NCBI GenBank assembly: GCA_028622995.1
Contig: JAJQJQ010000031.1
Coordinates: 2,170,001-2,234,000, forward strand
DNA: 64,000 nt
Reading direction: 5' to 3'
DNA from: Panagrolaimus kolymaensis
Lineage: Eukaryota; Nematoda; Chromadorea; Rhabditida; Panagrolaimidae
Shown here: in pieces, positions 1-12,073 of the stretch
How positions within the stretch are numbered: position 1 is the stretch's first letter
How the letters are laid out: every line of letters begins with the position of its first letter
Translations under genes and position numbers: made by a program
Notes under the pieces: generated by a model
Databases searched by the model: none
Told to the model about the DNA's origin: nothing
What the model saw: the letters and a program-made list of their open reading frames with translations, nothing else

Positions 1-2409
1 TCGAAACTTCATCCCTAGGGTCAATTTTGCCCAAAAATCACGAATTTTGACTCCATTTAGTCCGATGATATGTTTAATATGGAGATATGGTGACTTTCGC
101 GTTAGGACCCGAAATAATTTTTTAAGACCAATATATAAAAAAATTTCTTCTATTTTCGTTTTTTCCACATAAAATTGAGTGTTTTTCGTATTGACAACAA
201 AAATTGATGTCCATATAAAACCCTCTATATCGATACATTAAAGTTAAAAATATGTAAAAATTTACATAAAAACACATTTATCTCGAAAACTATGGCTCTA
301 CTGGAAAGATTTTATTACATATTCGGATTCTCCATGGTTTTTTACCCCTAACGGTGAAAGCACCTAAAAAACATACAGTACCTTCGATTTACATTTGATT
401 AACTAAAGGTGCAAAACCTCGATACACCAAATATCGAAAGTAATGAAAGTCATAAAAGAATACATCGAAATATATTAGTTTTGAAGAAAATGGACACCGT
501 AATAATTAAAATAAATATAATGGGAATTTTTGGTAAGAATACAATCAAATTTTATCATGTGGATGGCACCATATTAGCTCATCCACCATAACACCAAATA
601 TCGAGGTTAGCAAAAAAATGGAAATTTTTAACTTTGTTTTTAATTTTTGTTAGAATCAAGTGGTTTATAGGTTTTCAAGGTCACTGATCGCGAATTAGAA
701 CTCAGTTTTATTGTTTGAATGAGTAAAATAAAAGTTATAGTGTTACTCAAATATTCAAATTAATAAATCATTTTTTTTACCATTTGATTATTTTTGATTT
801 ATTATTATTTTTATAATTGTTTGTTGTTTATGATGTTTATATTTACCTTATTTTTTCTTTTTATGAAACATAATTAAATTTATTTTTAAATTCTTAAGTT
901 TGTTCTTTCTTTTTTATTTTGGGCGTAACAAAACATTTTTTAATTATCTATTAATGAAAGGAAAGAAGCTTTGGCTCAAATTGCTTCTGGTTTCACTTAT
1001 GCTGATGTATTGGAACATTTCCCATGGTTATCAGACCGAGCTTTTTCAGCTGCACGATCACTAGCACTGAGACGACTCAACAATAAGAGAGATGAACCTC
1101 GCAAAAATATTGTTGTTCGTTACAACAATGCTGATATCACTTATTTCATTGAATTCATAACAAGGTAATGGTGATTTTTTCAATGAAAAAATTATTTGAA
1201 TGTTTATTTTTTAGCCCCGCTATCTCTAAAATGCTTCCATATGGATTGAGCAAAAATAAACTTTGTTTTCAGTAGACATTGAAGTAGAATTCGAAGATGA
1301 ACCTCTAGCTTCTGATGAATTCGATGAAATTTATGAATGCGTAAGACAAGGCAATACTACAGTTCCGGATAAAAATAGTGAAGGTGAATATGTTGATAAT
1401 GATGATGTTCATAATCTTTATGAAAGCGAAGAAGAGTAAATTTAGGTGCCACTAAAAATGTCGAACATTGATTTTTTATAATTTTTTTATTTTTTGTTGT
1501 CATAAATTTTGTTATTATAATGAAAAATTGTGGATATTACATAATTTTGAATTTAAAATATTTCAATAAAAAGTAAGATAAAAATAAAAAAAAGTAACAA
1601 AAACTTTTTAAATCAAAAATAATCAAATGGTAAAAAAAATGATTTATTAATTTGAATATTTGAGTAACACTATAACTTTTATTTTACTCATTCAAACAAT
1701 AAAACTGAGTTCTAATTCGCGATCAGTGACCTTGAAAACCTATAAACCACTTGATTCTAACAAAAATTAAAAACAAAGTTAAAAATTTCCATTTTTTTGC
1801 TAACCTCGATATTTGGTGTTATGGTGGATGAGCTAATATGGTGCCATCCACATGATAAAATTTGATTGTATTCTTACCAAAAATTCCCATTATATTTATT
1901 TTAATTATTACGGTGTCCATTTTCTTCAAAACTAATATATTTCGATGTATTCTTTTATGACTTTCATTACTTTCGATATTTGGTGTATCGAGGTTTTGCA
2001 CCTTTAGTGAATCAAATGTAAATCGAAGGTACTGTATGTTTTTTAGGTGCTTTCACCGTTAGGGGTAAAAAACCATGGAGAATCCGAATATGTAATAAAA
2101 TCTTTCCAGTAGAGCCATAGTTTTCGAGATAAATGTGTTTTTATGTAAATTTTTACATATTTTTAACTTTAATGTATCGATATAGAGGGTTTTATATGGA
2201 CATCAATTTTTGTTGTCAATACGAAAAACACTCAATTTTATGTGGAAAAAACGAAAATAGAAGAAATTTTTTTATATATTGGTCTTAAAAAATTATTTCG
2301 GGTCCTAACGCGAAAGTCACCATATCTCCATATTAAACATATCATCGGACTAAATGGAGTCAAAATTCGTGATTTTTGGGCAAAATTGACCCTAGGGATG
2401 AAGTTTCGA
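1..2409. mobile_element. Foldback element with ~800-bp inverted arms
   Basis: Bases 1-801 and 1609-2409 are reverse complements of each other with almost no change: position x pairs with 2410-x along the whole arm, and the same 60-codon open frame appears on opposite strands at 409-591 and 1819-2001. The central ~807 bp differs and holds a decayed cargo gene. The left end coincides with the window edge, so a target-site duplication cannot be checked. The outer sequence (start TCGAAACTTCATCCCTAGGG) recurs at 9235, so this is a repeat family. Long perfect arms suggest a recent insertion or arm homogenisation. Confidence 0.85.
953..1439 (+). pseudogene. Decayed cargo gene inside the foldback element
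   Basis: The unique centre of the foldback has coding character. An open frame from about 953 to 1164 contains GFTYADVLEHFPWLSDRAF, ends in FIT and is followed by a GTAATG donor. After an acceptor at 1213-1214, a short stretch reads SPAISKMLPYG. From 1273 an acidic tail runs to a stop at 1437-1439. The FIT-S...LPYG arrangement recalls repetitive transposon-associated proteins of other animals, which is recollection and not a search result. I see no in-frame ATG and no donor after the middle segment, so it is probably not functional. Confidence 0.4.
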
Positions 2410-2698
2410 TAGTAGAAAAAGAAATCTTTCTAACCTGTGCCAAATCCAGCCAAAAAAGCTTCACTTTCTCAGAAAACGTGTTTTAACGAGTCTAGTCTGT
2501 CACTCGTGTTTTTTTATATTTTTTATAATTTTAATAAGCAATAAAGGCAGGCGTTCCGGAAGAGCATTGTTAAAAAGAAAAAAAATGAATTTCTTGCCTT
2601 TCTTCATTCAATTCTTTTTTCAGTGTAGTGACGTTTTTAGTCTGCTGTGACATATCAAAAGTTATCCTTCCTTCATTTTTTATTTTTGTGTGTTAAAA

Positions 2699-4302
2699 AT
2701 GGATTTATCATACGTAACTGGTGAACCAACAGAAGAAGATTTAAATCGAATGATAAAAATGAAAATTATGGATAAATGTTATCAAAGATTTGGTTATACC
2801 ATGCCATGGCTGGAATGTTCTCGACTTATGAATCAAGTGTTAGGATTAAGTCGAGATGGAATATCTCCTTGCTATTCAGATAATTATAGTAAGTTTTTTT
2901 TATTTCTCTACGTTTTCGAACTTTGTGTTTTAGTCAGTCAGTCACAAGACTTAGGCAATATTATAATTATTTATTTGTGAGATGTCAATTAATCTTAGAA
3001 ACATTTTTAGCACCTGTAATTGAGCATAACCCAGAATTTTATTCAACTTGTAGCGGAGTGGAACAATTTATTGCTCAATATTTTCTTCCCATTTTACAAT
3101 TATTATGTCTTTTTGGAAATGTTTTAAATCTTCTCATTTATCGTTTACCATATTTTGAAGGAAGTAGTTCGGTGCATTTTCTTCGAGCCAAAGCTCTCGC
3201 AAATTTAGTTTTTGTTCAATCTCGAACTCTTGAAGTTATTCATGCATGGATTTATAAAGCCGACCCAGAATTTGAGGGGGTTTATTGGAATACTCGTCCA
3301 TTTATGATTACTGTAGCAAATATAAGTGGGACGATTTCAACTTGGTAAGTAAATAATAATTTTCTTATTTTTTTGTCTTCATGTTTTTATGTTTTTTAAA
3401 ACTTTTATTTTTTTGTTATTTTATTTTTTTTAAATTCAAAAACAATAATTATTTTAAAATTATAGGATGACTTTATTGGTAACCATTGAAACGGTTTTAT
3501 GCATATTGCTGCCATTTTCATTTCGACAATATTGCACCAGAAAATTAACGATGATGATGTTACTTGGAACTTTTGCAATTAGCACTGCTCTGCATTTAAC
3601 ATTTTTATTGACTCATGCAGTATCAGTTGAAACTGTTATAAGCACACAAATGATGGAAAGTAAAAGTTGTTGGTTTGCAAGCACATATTATTTGATGCAA
3701 AGGACTCCATTGGCATTGCATGAAATATATGAAAAAGTTTATTATTGGACCCAAATGACTGTGTCCATTGTACTTCCAACTATAGCAATGCTAATTTGCA
3801 CTGTGCTTATTGTAACACAATTTACTTTTAAAGTAAGAAAAAAATTTGAATAAAATTAATTTTAACTTCAACTTTTGTTTTTAAGGAACTTGGCGAAGCA
3901 TTTTCACAACGTCGAAAATGTGTTATTCGAATGACGGTTGCTACAACCCTTTCCCATTTACTTCTTGAAGGTCCTGCATTACTTACATTTGGTGCAGCCG
4001 CATTAAAAGGGGCAGGAAGTGAAAAGCACAATTCTACTATGTGCATTTTAAATCACGCCAATAATCTTTTATCCGTTGTAAATGCAACCATTCCATTTTT
4101 TGTTTTTCTTGCTTGCAATCAACAATATCGTCATATGGCTTTAGTGTATTTAAAAGCTCAAACTGAATGTCATCGAGAAAAGAAGCAAGCTTTGTTGGCG
4201 ACAGCAGCAAATCGAATTCGAATTGGTAGTGGCGGAAGAAATAATGATAATGAAAGATCATACGTGGATCAAACGCTAATTGCAAAAATTTCAAATATTT
4301 AA
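2699..4302 (+). CDS. Seven-transmembrane rhodopsin-like receptor
   Basis: Four exons join in frame: 2699-2888, 2942-3344, 3466-3832 and 3886-4302, giving 458 residues. The start is the ATG at 2699. Hydrophobic helices begin with ILQLLCLFGNVLNLLIY, where the GN..N pattern fits TM1 of rhodopsin-like receptors. A second helix follows LRAKALAN, and TM3 ends with ISTWMTLLVTIETV and a basic loop (FRQYC) at the DRY position. Later helices lie near 3540, 3770, 3950 and 4080. The C-terminal tail is basic and glycine-rich. The closest type is the nematode neuropeptide (FMRFamide-like) receptor group, though the ligand cannot be inferred. Each junction keeps frame and uses GT-AG. Confidence 0.82.
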
Positions 4303-4737
4303 AAAGTTAATTGGACGTGTAAATGTGTAAAAAAGTATTTAAATTTAAATTAAAAAAAACATATGTATTAAAATATTCACGCAATTATGTATTTGCATTT
4401 TTGCGTGTTTTTTTCTTTTCTTTCGCTTTTTGAACAAAAATCTCTGTTTTCTCTTGTGTTATTTTAATTTTATTGCATATTTTATGATTTAAAAAAGTTT
4501 AAAAATAAAGAAATAAAAAAATAAAAAGCTTTTAAAAAGATACATACAAATAAAAAAGAAAGATACATATTTTTAAGTGATTATGCGGCTTTTTTGAAGC
4601 ACGAAAAAACAAGAATATTAAGAGAAAGGGTTATTATTAATTTTTTTGAGCGGTCTAAACACAAAAATTTAATAAAAGAAGAAAGTAAAAATAAAAGTTG
4701 AGCTTAAATACTTTAATTATTAATTAATTTAATTTTG

Positions 4738-5938
4738 TTAAGGTAAATATCCTTCCACATCATTTTGAGTAGTTTCCAATAATCGTTTTTCATTAATCGA
4801 TCGTTTTTCTCGTCGAGTATTGGTCCTTCGATTAGATTGCTTCTTTCCAAAACAAATTACAACGCACCCGAATATTATTGCAGCGAATACACCAATTAAT
4901 AAAATAATTATAAATGCCAAAACTAATTTATTACTTTTAACAACTTTCCAAACAGCTGTGTAAAATGGTGGATCCTTGGAATCAACAGGATCTCCACTGC
5001 CATAAATTAAAGTTCCATCAACCGATGTGATTCCATAATTCGGTCGAGTAGTAACAGAAAATAATGATTTTAATTTATATCGTGGTGAGACATCCTGGTT
5101 CAAACAGATATGTTTAGGATAATTATTTTGATCATGGCATATGCAAGATGTGTTACTACCCCTCCCAAAATCGGGTTCTAAATTTTTACAATCTAATTGT
5201 GTGCAATAATCATCGGGTTGATGAAAGCAACATGAGCATCTGAAGAAAAAAAAATGAAGATGGAATATACATATATATATTATTTATTTATAGAAGCTTG
5301 AGAAAATTTTATTATGAATCATTTCATTTTTTATTTTTCAAATATAAAATTTTATTTATTTTAAATTTCATGGGAAAATAATTTTATTTTTTAAAATTAA
5401 ATTTTTAAGAGCTTGGATCAGGCTTGTTTTTTGAAGATTAAGATGCACTTAAAAAAATAAAATAAAATTGTAATCCTTACGTTTGATAATTATTCTTTTT
5501 TTCACTAAAGCATCGAGTCATAATTTGCTCACAACTGCTTTCTTTATCATTCAATTGCCTGTAAAAAAATTTATGAATAACTTCAACAACAAAAAATGTA
5601 ATACTAAACCTGCAAATACAAACATGTGGCGAATCTGCAACTTTCATTTTGCTATATTTTTTTACATTATTACAAAAAGTTTTCTTCCAGTCCGTTTTAC
5701 ATCCACAGGGCCTATCAAAAATGGACGTAGATTTTTGAACAAAATTAAATGGTTTATCTGCTACGGAATAATCTGAAAATTTAATTTAATTAATTTATTA
5801 ATTTTTTTTTAAATTTCTGGCAGGAAAAAATCATTCACCTGTATAACAATAAAAACTATTTAAATTCGACGATGATATAGTTGTTGAAGTTGCTTTAGCA
5901 AATGAATATGTAATTAATGATATAAATGTTATTAACAT
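4738..5938 (-). CDS. Cys-rich single-pass membrane protein
   Basis: Reading the minus strand, exons 5938-5839, 5772-5610, 5558-5481 and 5239-4738 join in frame to 280 residues. The N-terminus MLITFISLITYSFAKA looks like a signal peptide. Two cysteine-rich segments follow, one around CGCKTDW...C...CIC and one around SSCEQIMTRCF...CSCC...CICH...HIC, reminiscent of the short disulphide ET-type modules of nematode secreted proteins. One strongly hydrophobic helix (LVLAFIIILLIGVFAAIIFG) lies about 75 residues before the end, followed by a basic cytoplasmic tail. It is therefore a type I surface protein. No ligand or catalytic domain is recognised. Confidence 0.75.
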
Positions 5939-7118
5939 TTTGGGGCAATAATAATAATAATTGAAAATAATAACTTCCCATTTCATTATATTTTAAAAGC
6001 TAATAGAAGCAGCATTTAAGCAAAATTTAAAAAAATGAAACCTGAAAGACGGATAAAAAATTTTTGTTAATCTTTTTATCTGTTTTTTTTTAACGGATGC
6101 ATTTTCTGAAGAAGAAATGAACGCATTTTTTCCTTTCCTCCAAAGGCGAAAGAAGAAACAACATCGCTCATTTTAGTATTGAAGGCGCCGAAGTCGATGC
6201 TTAGCTAAGCATCGGCATCAATTTTTCGGCTTCTAAGGATAAATCGCGCCAAAGCAGCAACAAAAAAGAGAGAAAAGAAGATAGATGTTTTTGCGCGAAT
6301 TTAATGACCAACAAAAATAAAAAAAGGCGGTGAAACGAGAAAATAAAAAAAAATAAAAGGAGCACGTTCATTTTTGAGTATTACTCACTCCCACAAAAAC
6401 AAGGCAATAGTGTCTTACACTCCTCAAAACATAGAGATCCCAGACACAACTTCCGCAACGCTTTTGCAGATACTAATACATTTAGCTCCCATGAGGGGTA
6501 TTCCTCCTTCTTCTTTTCTAGAAGGCGACGACCTCAAAACATTCAGCAGCAAAAGAAAATAAAATAAAAAATAAACCTTCTCCAAAAGCTTTTCCTCTGA
6601 ATAATATCATTCAAGAAAAATGGCATTTTTTTCTTTTGTTTTTTTTTTTTGGTAATACCACTTGAAGACAAGACAAAACAAGAAAAAAAAATATATGGAC
6701 CCCAGCTTGCTTTCCGACAAAGGAACATCATCTTGTTGTTGTTGCCCACTTCTTCTTCCAGAAAAAAATAAAAATAAATGAAAAGTTATTTTGTCAAATA
6801 AATTTGACAGTTTTTTTTATATTCGATATTAAAACTCTCTCTTATCAAAAATTTTTTTTGGGAATAAAAATAAAAATAAAAACTCCAATAAAAAAAACAA
6901 TGCACATGAAAACAACAAAAAACTAAAAAAAGTGGAAGGGTAGAAAAAAAATAAAGCTATTACAACTCTAACACGGACGATTTCACACCATCGCCACCTA
7001 ACCTCCTAATACATACATATTCTTCGCATGTTTCATGAGTTTCCATTCTGGTGGGTGCCTTTCAGTATTAATAGTTAAAGTGGCAGTTTTGGAGCCATTT
7101 TTTTTAATGCTTTTTAAA
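5939..7118. other. Intergenic stretch, no gene seen
   Basis: This 1.2-kb upstream region of the minus-strand membrane protein is AT-rich and full of short poly-A and poly-T tracts. The open frames at 6374-6562 and 6543-6749 lack splice context and look like chance. The only structured site is a perfect 20-bp palindrome at 6195-6214. Confidence 0.5.
6195..6214. repeat. Perfect 20-bp palindrome
   Basis: CGATGCTTAGCTAAGCATCG is its own reverse complement. It lies about 260 bp upstream of the start codon of the minus-strand membrane protein. It could be a binding site for a dimeric regulator or a transposon remnant; nothing in the sequence decides between these. Confidence 0.5.
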
Positions 7119-7123
7119 GTGAG

Positions 7124-7388
7124 TGTGCGCTCAGGTGATCGCTTGATCTGATAAAAAACACATCGAGCAAGTCCAAGTCGCAGCCGCGACTATCATTTTT
7201 ATAATTTCTTTCTTTTGTCAAACACTAGCTTTTCATTTTTCTCCTTTTTATGACTTTTTCTATGTAATTTTGATGTATCGCGTTTTAAGCCTTTTGCATT
7301 TCTATTGTATCGCGAAAATAATCATTTTCTTGTTTAATTACCCAAAGTTTGAGTGTATTTCAAATAAATATTAACCACAAACTTATTA
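7124..7388 (+). repeat. 5' LTR
   Basis: The repeat is 265 bp, begins TGTGCGCTCAGG and ends just before the primer-binding site. It has the same length as the copy at 8145-8409, and I see no difference by eye. Confidence 0.9.
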
Positions 7389-7402
7389 TGGGGGCTCAAG
7401 CC
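7389..7402 (+). promoter_or_regulatory. Primer-binding site (tRNA-Pro type)
   Basis: TGGGGGCTCAAGCC abuts the left LTR. TGGGGGCTC is the sequence expected to pair with the 3' end of tRNA-Pro, which is well known from murine gammaretroviruses. The second LTR element in the window uses the same nine bases. Confidence 0.75.
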
Positions 7403-7689
7403 TAATTATTTGCAACCACCAACACATTATTGAAGCTGAGATTGGAATCGTTGCTCAGATTGCCGGCCGATCGTCATTGAAACATTTGTGTTTGGAAAAT
7501 TTGCTTATTTTATTTTATTGTATTCCCAACTTATTTTGAAGCTGTCGTTTTTGGATTTTGTTGCCAATATTACGATTATTTAGTTATCAAAAGTTGTGGA
7601 AAATTTGTGATTTTTACTGTATTTCTTTGCTTGCTGTTGATATTTGATCACAACTTGCTGGAAAAATTTTATTTGTTGTTTATTTTTAG

Positions 7690-7962
7690 TGCATAAATTT
7701 ACATCTTAGTCATCCTATTGTCGCTGAAAAATGCAAATTACGTTGCTCTGGTCATGTTTCTGAATTTAATATTGATGCTGTTCTTTGGAAGGCTCCAGAA
7801 AGAGATAATTGGACACCTGCTAAAATCCAAGAAGTTCATGCTCCATCAACTGCACTTGAAATTATTCATGGATTTAAAGATTTTTTCCTTACCAATTATA
7901 CCTACTTATTCATTTTGATTGCCTTATTCGTTATTCTTATTATAGTATTAAAATTACATTAA
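7690..7962 (+). pseudogene. Envelope-like C-terminal remnant
   Basis: After an acceptor at 7688-7689 an open frame without a start codon runs to a TAA at 7960-7962. It encodes a Cys-containing ectodomain-like stretch and then one hydrophobic helix of about 20 residues followed by a short basic tail. This layout, placed shortly before the 3' LTR, is that of the membrane-proximal end of an env gene spliced from a subgenomic RNA, as in env-bearing Gypsy and BEL-type elements. Only the last exon is left. The env identity is inferred from position and topology. Confidence 0.45.
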
Positions 7963-8144
7963 TATTTGATTATTCATATTATTTTATTATTTTATTATTC
8001 AAGTTAAATAATGTTCGATTATTTTATTTTATTTTATTATGTTTTATATTTTTATTGATTATTTCGTACCGGAAAATGTTAATGTTTGAAATTATTACCA
8101 TTCGTAATGCTCAACCCAATTATGCCACTTCTTTTGTTTGGGAG

Positions 8145-8409
8145 TGTGCGCTCAGGTGATCGCTTGATCTGATAAAAAACACATCGAGCAAGTCCAAGTC
8201 GCAGCCGCGACTATCATTTTTATAATTTCTTTCTTTTGTCAAACACTAGCTTTTCATTTTTCTCCTTTTTATGACTTTTTCTATGTAATTTTGATGTATC
8301 GCGTTTTAAGCCTTTTGCATTTCTATTGTATCGCGAAAATAATCATTTTCTTGTTTAATTACCCAAAGTTTGAGTGTATTTCAAATAAATATTAACCACA
8401 AACTTATTA
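8145..8409 (+). repeat. 3' LTR
   Basis: The second copy of the 265-bp LTR is preceded by GGGAG, the likely end of the polypurine tract, and followed by the target duplication GTGAG. The same GGGAG-TGTGCG junction occurs in the element at 11882-13073. Confidence 0.9.
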
Positions 8410-8414
8410 GTGAG

Positions 8415-9234
8415 TGAGTTTGGAAGCATTTTTTTGGAAGGCAAAAAAAAAACGCGAGATTAGAGAATAAAAACATGGATGCCAATAGCGTATATTTTTA
8501 TATTCCAAACGGAAATATTATGCTAGAAATAAAACAATTTCCGTTTTATAAGTGAATTAAAAAAATGATTTAATCAAAAAAATAAAAAATAGCTTTTAAA
8601 GAAAAATTATTATTAATTTAAAGCTTTTGAAAATTATGAAGATGAGCGCGTGAAAATTGAATAAATCATTAGGATTAAAGTTATAAGCATAAAAAATAAA
8701 TGTGAAATTAGTTACTCTTTAAATTCTTTGATTTTATTTTTAACATAAAAAAACACAAAAAAACTTAAATGAAAATAAGCATAACGCGAAACAACTAAAA
8801 TGAAATGATACTTTTTTCCTTTAAAATCAAATATAGAAAAGTTTTATTTGTTTTTAGAAAAAAAAAAGGTAGAATGCTTTCGTCTTTTCCCGACAACCTT
8901 TCCTGCTGATAACAACATGGATTGAGATACAACGGGTTTTCATCATCGTTAAAATTTAACATGCTATTATTACACATTTGTTGATTTCTTTTTCTTTAAT
9001 GTTGAAAATACATATAAGAAAGGAACGAAGGGGTTTACAAGAAGTAAAGAAGAGGTGAAACCGAGATAATTCCATAATGAATTAGCTTATTTATTTGTAA
9101 ATTCTAAGATTATTTAAATCTTTCAACTTGAGAATTTAAAAAAATGAATTTCATTCATCTTAATTTATAACACATTTTTTGAAAAAGTGAAGCTTGGTCC
9201 CGGACAGGCGCAAAACATTTCTTCTTCTGCTTAT
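8415..9234. other. Intergenic stretch, no gene seen
   Basis: The stretch is AT-rich without splice-supported open frames. The last ~200 bp (about 9050-9180) resembles 14900-15060, sharing phrases such as the sequence around ATTTAAATCTTT and CATTCATCTTAATTT. A low-copy degenerate repeat is therefore likely. Confidence 0.4.
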
Positions 9235-10482
9235 GAAACTTCACCCCTAGGGTCAATTTGGCCCAAAAATAACGAATTTCAACTCCATTTGGCCGGAAGA
9301 TATGTTTAATATGGAGATATGGTCACTTTCGCGTTAGGACCCGAAATAATTTTTTAAGGCCAATATATAAAAAAATTTCTTCTATTTTCGTTTTTTCCAC
9401 ATAAAATTGAGTCTTTTTCGTATTGATGACAAAAATTGCTATCCATATAATTCCCTCTATATCGATACATTAAAGTTAAAAATATGTAAAAATTTACATA
9501 AAAAATCAATAATCTCGAAAACTATGACTCTACTGGAAAGATTTTATTGCATATTCGGATTCTCCATGATTTTTTACCCCTAATGGTGAAGGCACCTAAA
9601 AAAAATACAGTACCTCCGAAATTCATTTGACTCACTAAAGGTGCAAAACCTTGATACACCAAATATCGATGGTTATAAAGGAACATATCAAATTCATTTA
9701 GTTTTTTAGGAAATGGAGTCGGAAAAAATTAAAATAATTAAAATAAAAATTTTGGGTAACATTACAATCAATTTTCTTCCCTGTGGATAACTGTGGATGT
9801 GGCTATATCCCCATTAATGGTATATTTGGTGTATTTGGTGTCACAAAAAAAATCAAAATCTCCAAAATACACATTTTTAGCTTTAAATCATTTTTTCTAC
9901 ACTAATTTTGGGTCGTAGAAACCGAATTTGATAATAGTTTCTATTTTCGAAAAGCTTAAAAAAAATGTTTTGCTTGTAGTGAAAATTTGCATATTTCAAA
10001 AATTCATAACTCGGAAACTAGTAATACTTGTAGATAAACTGTTATCAAATTCGGTTTCTACGACCCAAAATTAGTGTAGAAAAAATGATTTAAAGCTAAA
10101 AATGTGTATTTTGGAGATTTTGATTTTTTTTGTGACACCAAATACACCAAATATACCATTAATGGGGATATAGCCACATCCACAGTTATCCACAGGGAAG
10201 AAAATTGATTGTAATGTTACCCAAAATTTTTATTTTAATTATTTTAATTTTTTCCGACTCCATTTCCTAAAAAACTAAATGAATTTGATATGTTCCTTTA
10301 TAACCATCGATATTTGGTGTATCAAGGTTTTGCACCTTTAGTGAGTCAAATGAATTTCGGAGGTACTGTATTTTTTTTAGGTGCCTTCACCATTAGGGGT
10401 AAAAAATCATGGAGAATCCGAATATGCAATAAAATCTTTCCAGTAGAGTCATAGTTTTCGAGATTATTGATTTTTTATGTAA
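9235..10482. mobile_element. Truncated foldback element, same family as 1-2409
   Basis: The left part repeats the terminal sequence of the first foldback (GAAACTTCACCCCTAGGGTC). From about 9494 to 10482 the sequence is one near-perfect palindrome centred at 9988, with position x pairing with 19976-x. The outer 260 bp of the left arm have no partner on the right, so the right end is truncated or was lost at insertion. The centre has almost no spacer, unlike the first copy with its 807-bp insert. Confidence 0.8.
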
Positions 10483-11881
10483 AACGAATTAGTGAAATAT
10501 AAATAATTAAAAGAATCCAAACAACAAGGAAATTTATTTTCGAGTAAAACAAAAACAATAAACAAAATTTTTTTATTTACTCGTTGGTTGATGAAAACCA
10601 CAAATGGACAAGAAGGAGTGAAAGAAATTTTTGAGTAGCGCTATGTCAAAATTATTTAAAATTTTCCAAGGGTTTCCCCTATTTGCTATTATTTTTTTCG
10701 AGTAAAATCATGCAAAACACACCCAAACACATCCTGTGTCCATGTATGATCAAAACTTATTTCAAGTTTAAACTTTACATTTTGATTGGAAAATTCCTGA
10801 CGATAAATGGAAAATTGATATAGTCCTGAACTGGGATAAAAGAAATTTGGCACTCTGGATTTGACATTTTTTTAGTGAAATGAAGCTTCTTACGTTCAGC
10901 ATATAAACCTTCTGGACCACGACATGTAATATATATTTCAGCGTTTACAGCATCCAAAGCCAAAAGTTTTATTAGACATCGTCGATATTTTGTGGGGAGA
11001 TGAAGAAAAAGATTGTATGGTGCCATACCTTTCAAATATAATTCTTCTTGTATACAATATTTTTCTTTTTTGGTTACTTTTTTTGGAATAACTACAGTAA
11101 TTGGAAGGATAAATAAAGAACCGAAGGCGGGATTAGAAGAATCAATCCCATGAATTTCAGAATAATTAATACTTCCATCTTTTAAAGAATTTGCATGAAT
11201 TTTGACGAAAAACATATTATTTGTAACTGTTTTAGAATGTTTAACAAATGCATGAGATTCTGGTGTAAGTTTTAATATCCATGGAATATCATTATTTTTG
11301 AGTGAAAATTGGTCCAATTTTATACAATAATAATCTTTACGTTTACTTTGATGTTTAATATAAAGTATTCCTCTTTCATTTGATTCCATTAATGATATTC
11401 GTGGCGCAAAAATATTTTCGGGAACATTTTTCATATGTGTTTTGTAATATTCAAAAGCATCATCAATTTGAATAATTCCATTTCCAAATCCTAATTTATT
11501 TCCTCCAACAGGGATAAAAGCAGTGTTGGTTAAAACAATTCTTATCTTTTCTACAGTATAATTTTGACCACTTGCTTTCAAAGCTGAAATGAAACAAGCT
11601 ATCGCTCCTGCAGCAACTGGTGAAGCTATGCTCGTTCCATAGAAAACGCGATTTTTAGTTGAAAAGCATTGAGGTTGGGAAGTGATAGCAATACCAGAAG
11701 TGGCAAAATCAATACCTTTTTTCCCGTTATTCTGTGGTCCCTTAGAAGAATACCAAGACAAAATTGGGGGATCGTCGGTTTTCTCTTCAAGAGGGAATAA
11801 TTTATTTATCATTTCATCATTAAGCACTGAGCCAATAACAAACATTTGATCATAAAAGTCATGAAAATGATGTGGTATTGA

Positions 11882-12073
11882 TGTAAAATATAGGAAATTT
11901 AAGTCCTTTGGTTTCAATATTTATTAAGCACAGATCGGCCGATCGGCTGTTTACATTTCGAGGGATAGTTCACAAGTGAAGAAAATGCTTGCTTCGACGC
12001 TCTTTTTAACGGAGAGCGATGAAGCAGCAATAAAAAGGATGTTTTGGGAATGCATCGCTGCCGCGATCGCACA
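11882..12073 (-). repeat. 3' LTR of the minus-strand element
   Basis: The repeat is 192 bp and appears identical to 12882-13073. It includes the palindromic CGGCCGATCGGC region at its inner side. An apparent open frame reads through both LTR copies and is an artefact of them. Confidence 0.88.

Larger units (their letters stand above)
7124..8409 (+). mobile_element. Short non-autonomous LTR retrotransposon
   Basis: Two direct repeats that appear identical by eye, 7124-7388 and 8145-8409 (265 bp each), start TGTGCG and end CTTATTA. They flank 756 bp of internal sequence. The whole unit is bordered by a 5-bp target duplication GTGAG (7119-7123 and 8410-8414). A primer-binding site TGGGGGCTC follows the left LTR directly. 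There is no gag, protease, reverse transcriptase or integrase, so it must move with help from another element. The apparent identity of the LTRs implies a recent insertion. A related element on the other strand sits at 11882-13073. Confidence 0.9.

Noticed and set aside
409..591. 60-codon open frame repeated at 1819-2001 on the other strand
   Set aside because: It lies wholly inside the inverted arms of the foldback and continues no exon; its duplication is explained by the arms.
7718..7918. Open frame 7718-7918 starting from TTG
   Set aside because: A neighbouring frame gives the more protein-like Cys-plus-membrane-helix product and continues to a later stop, so this one is a shadow.
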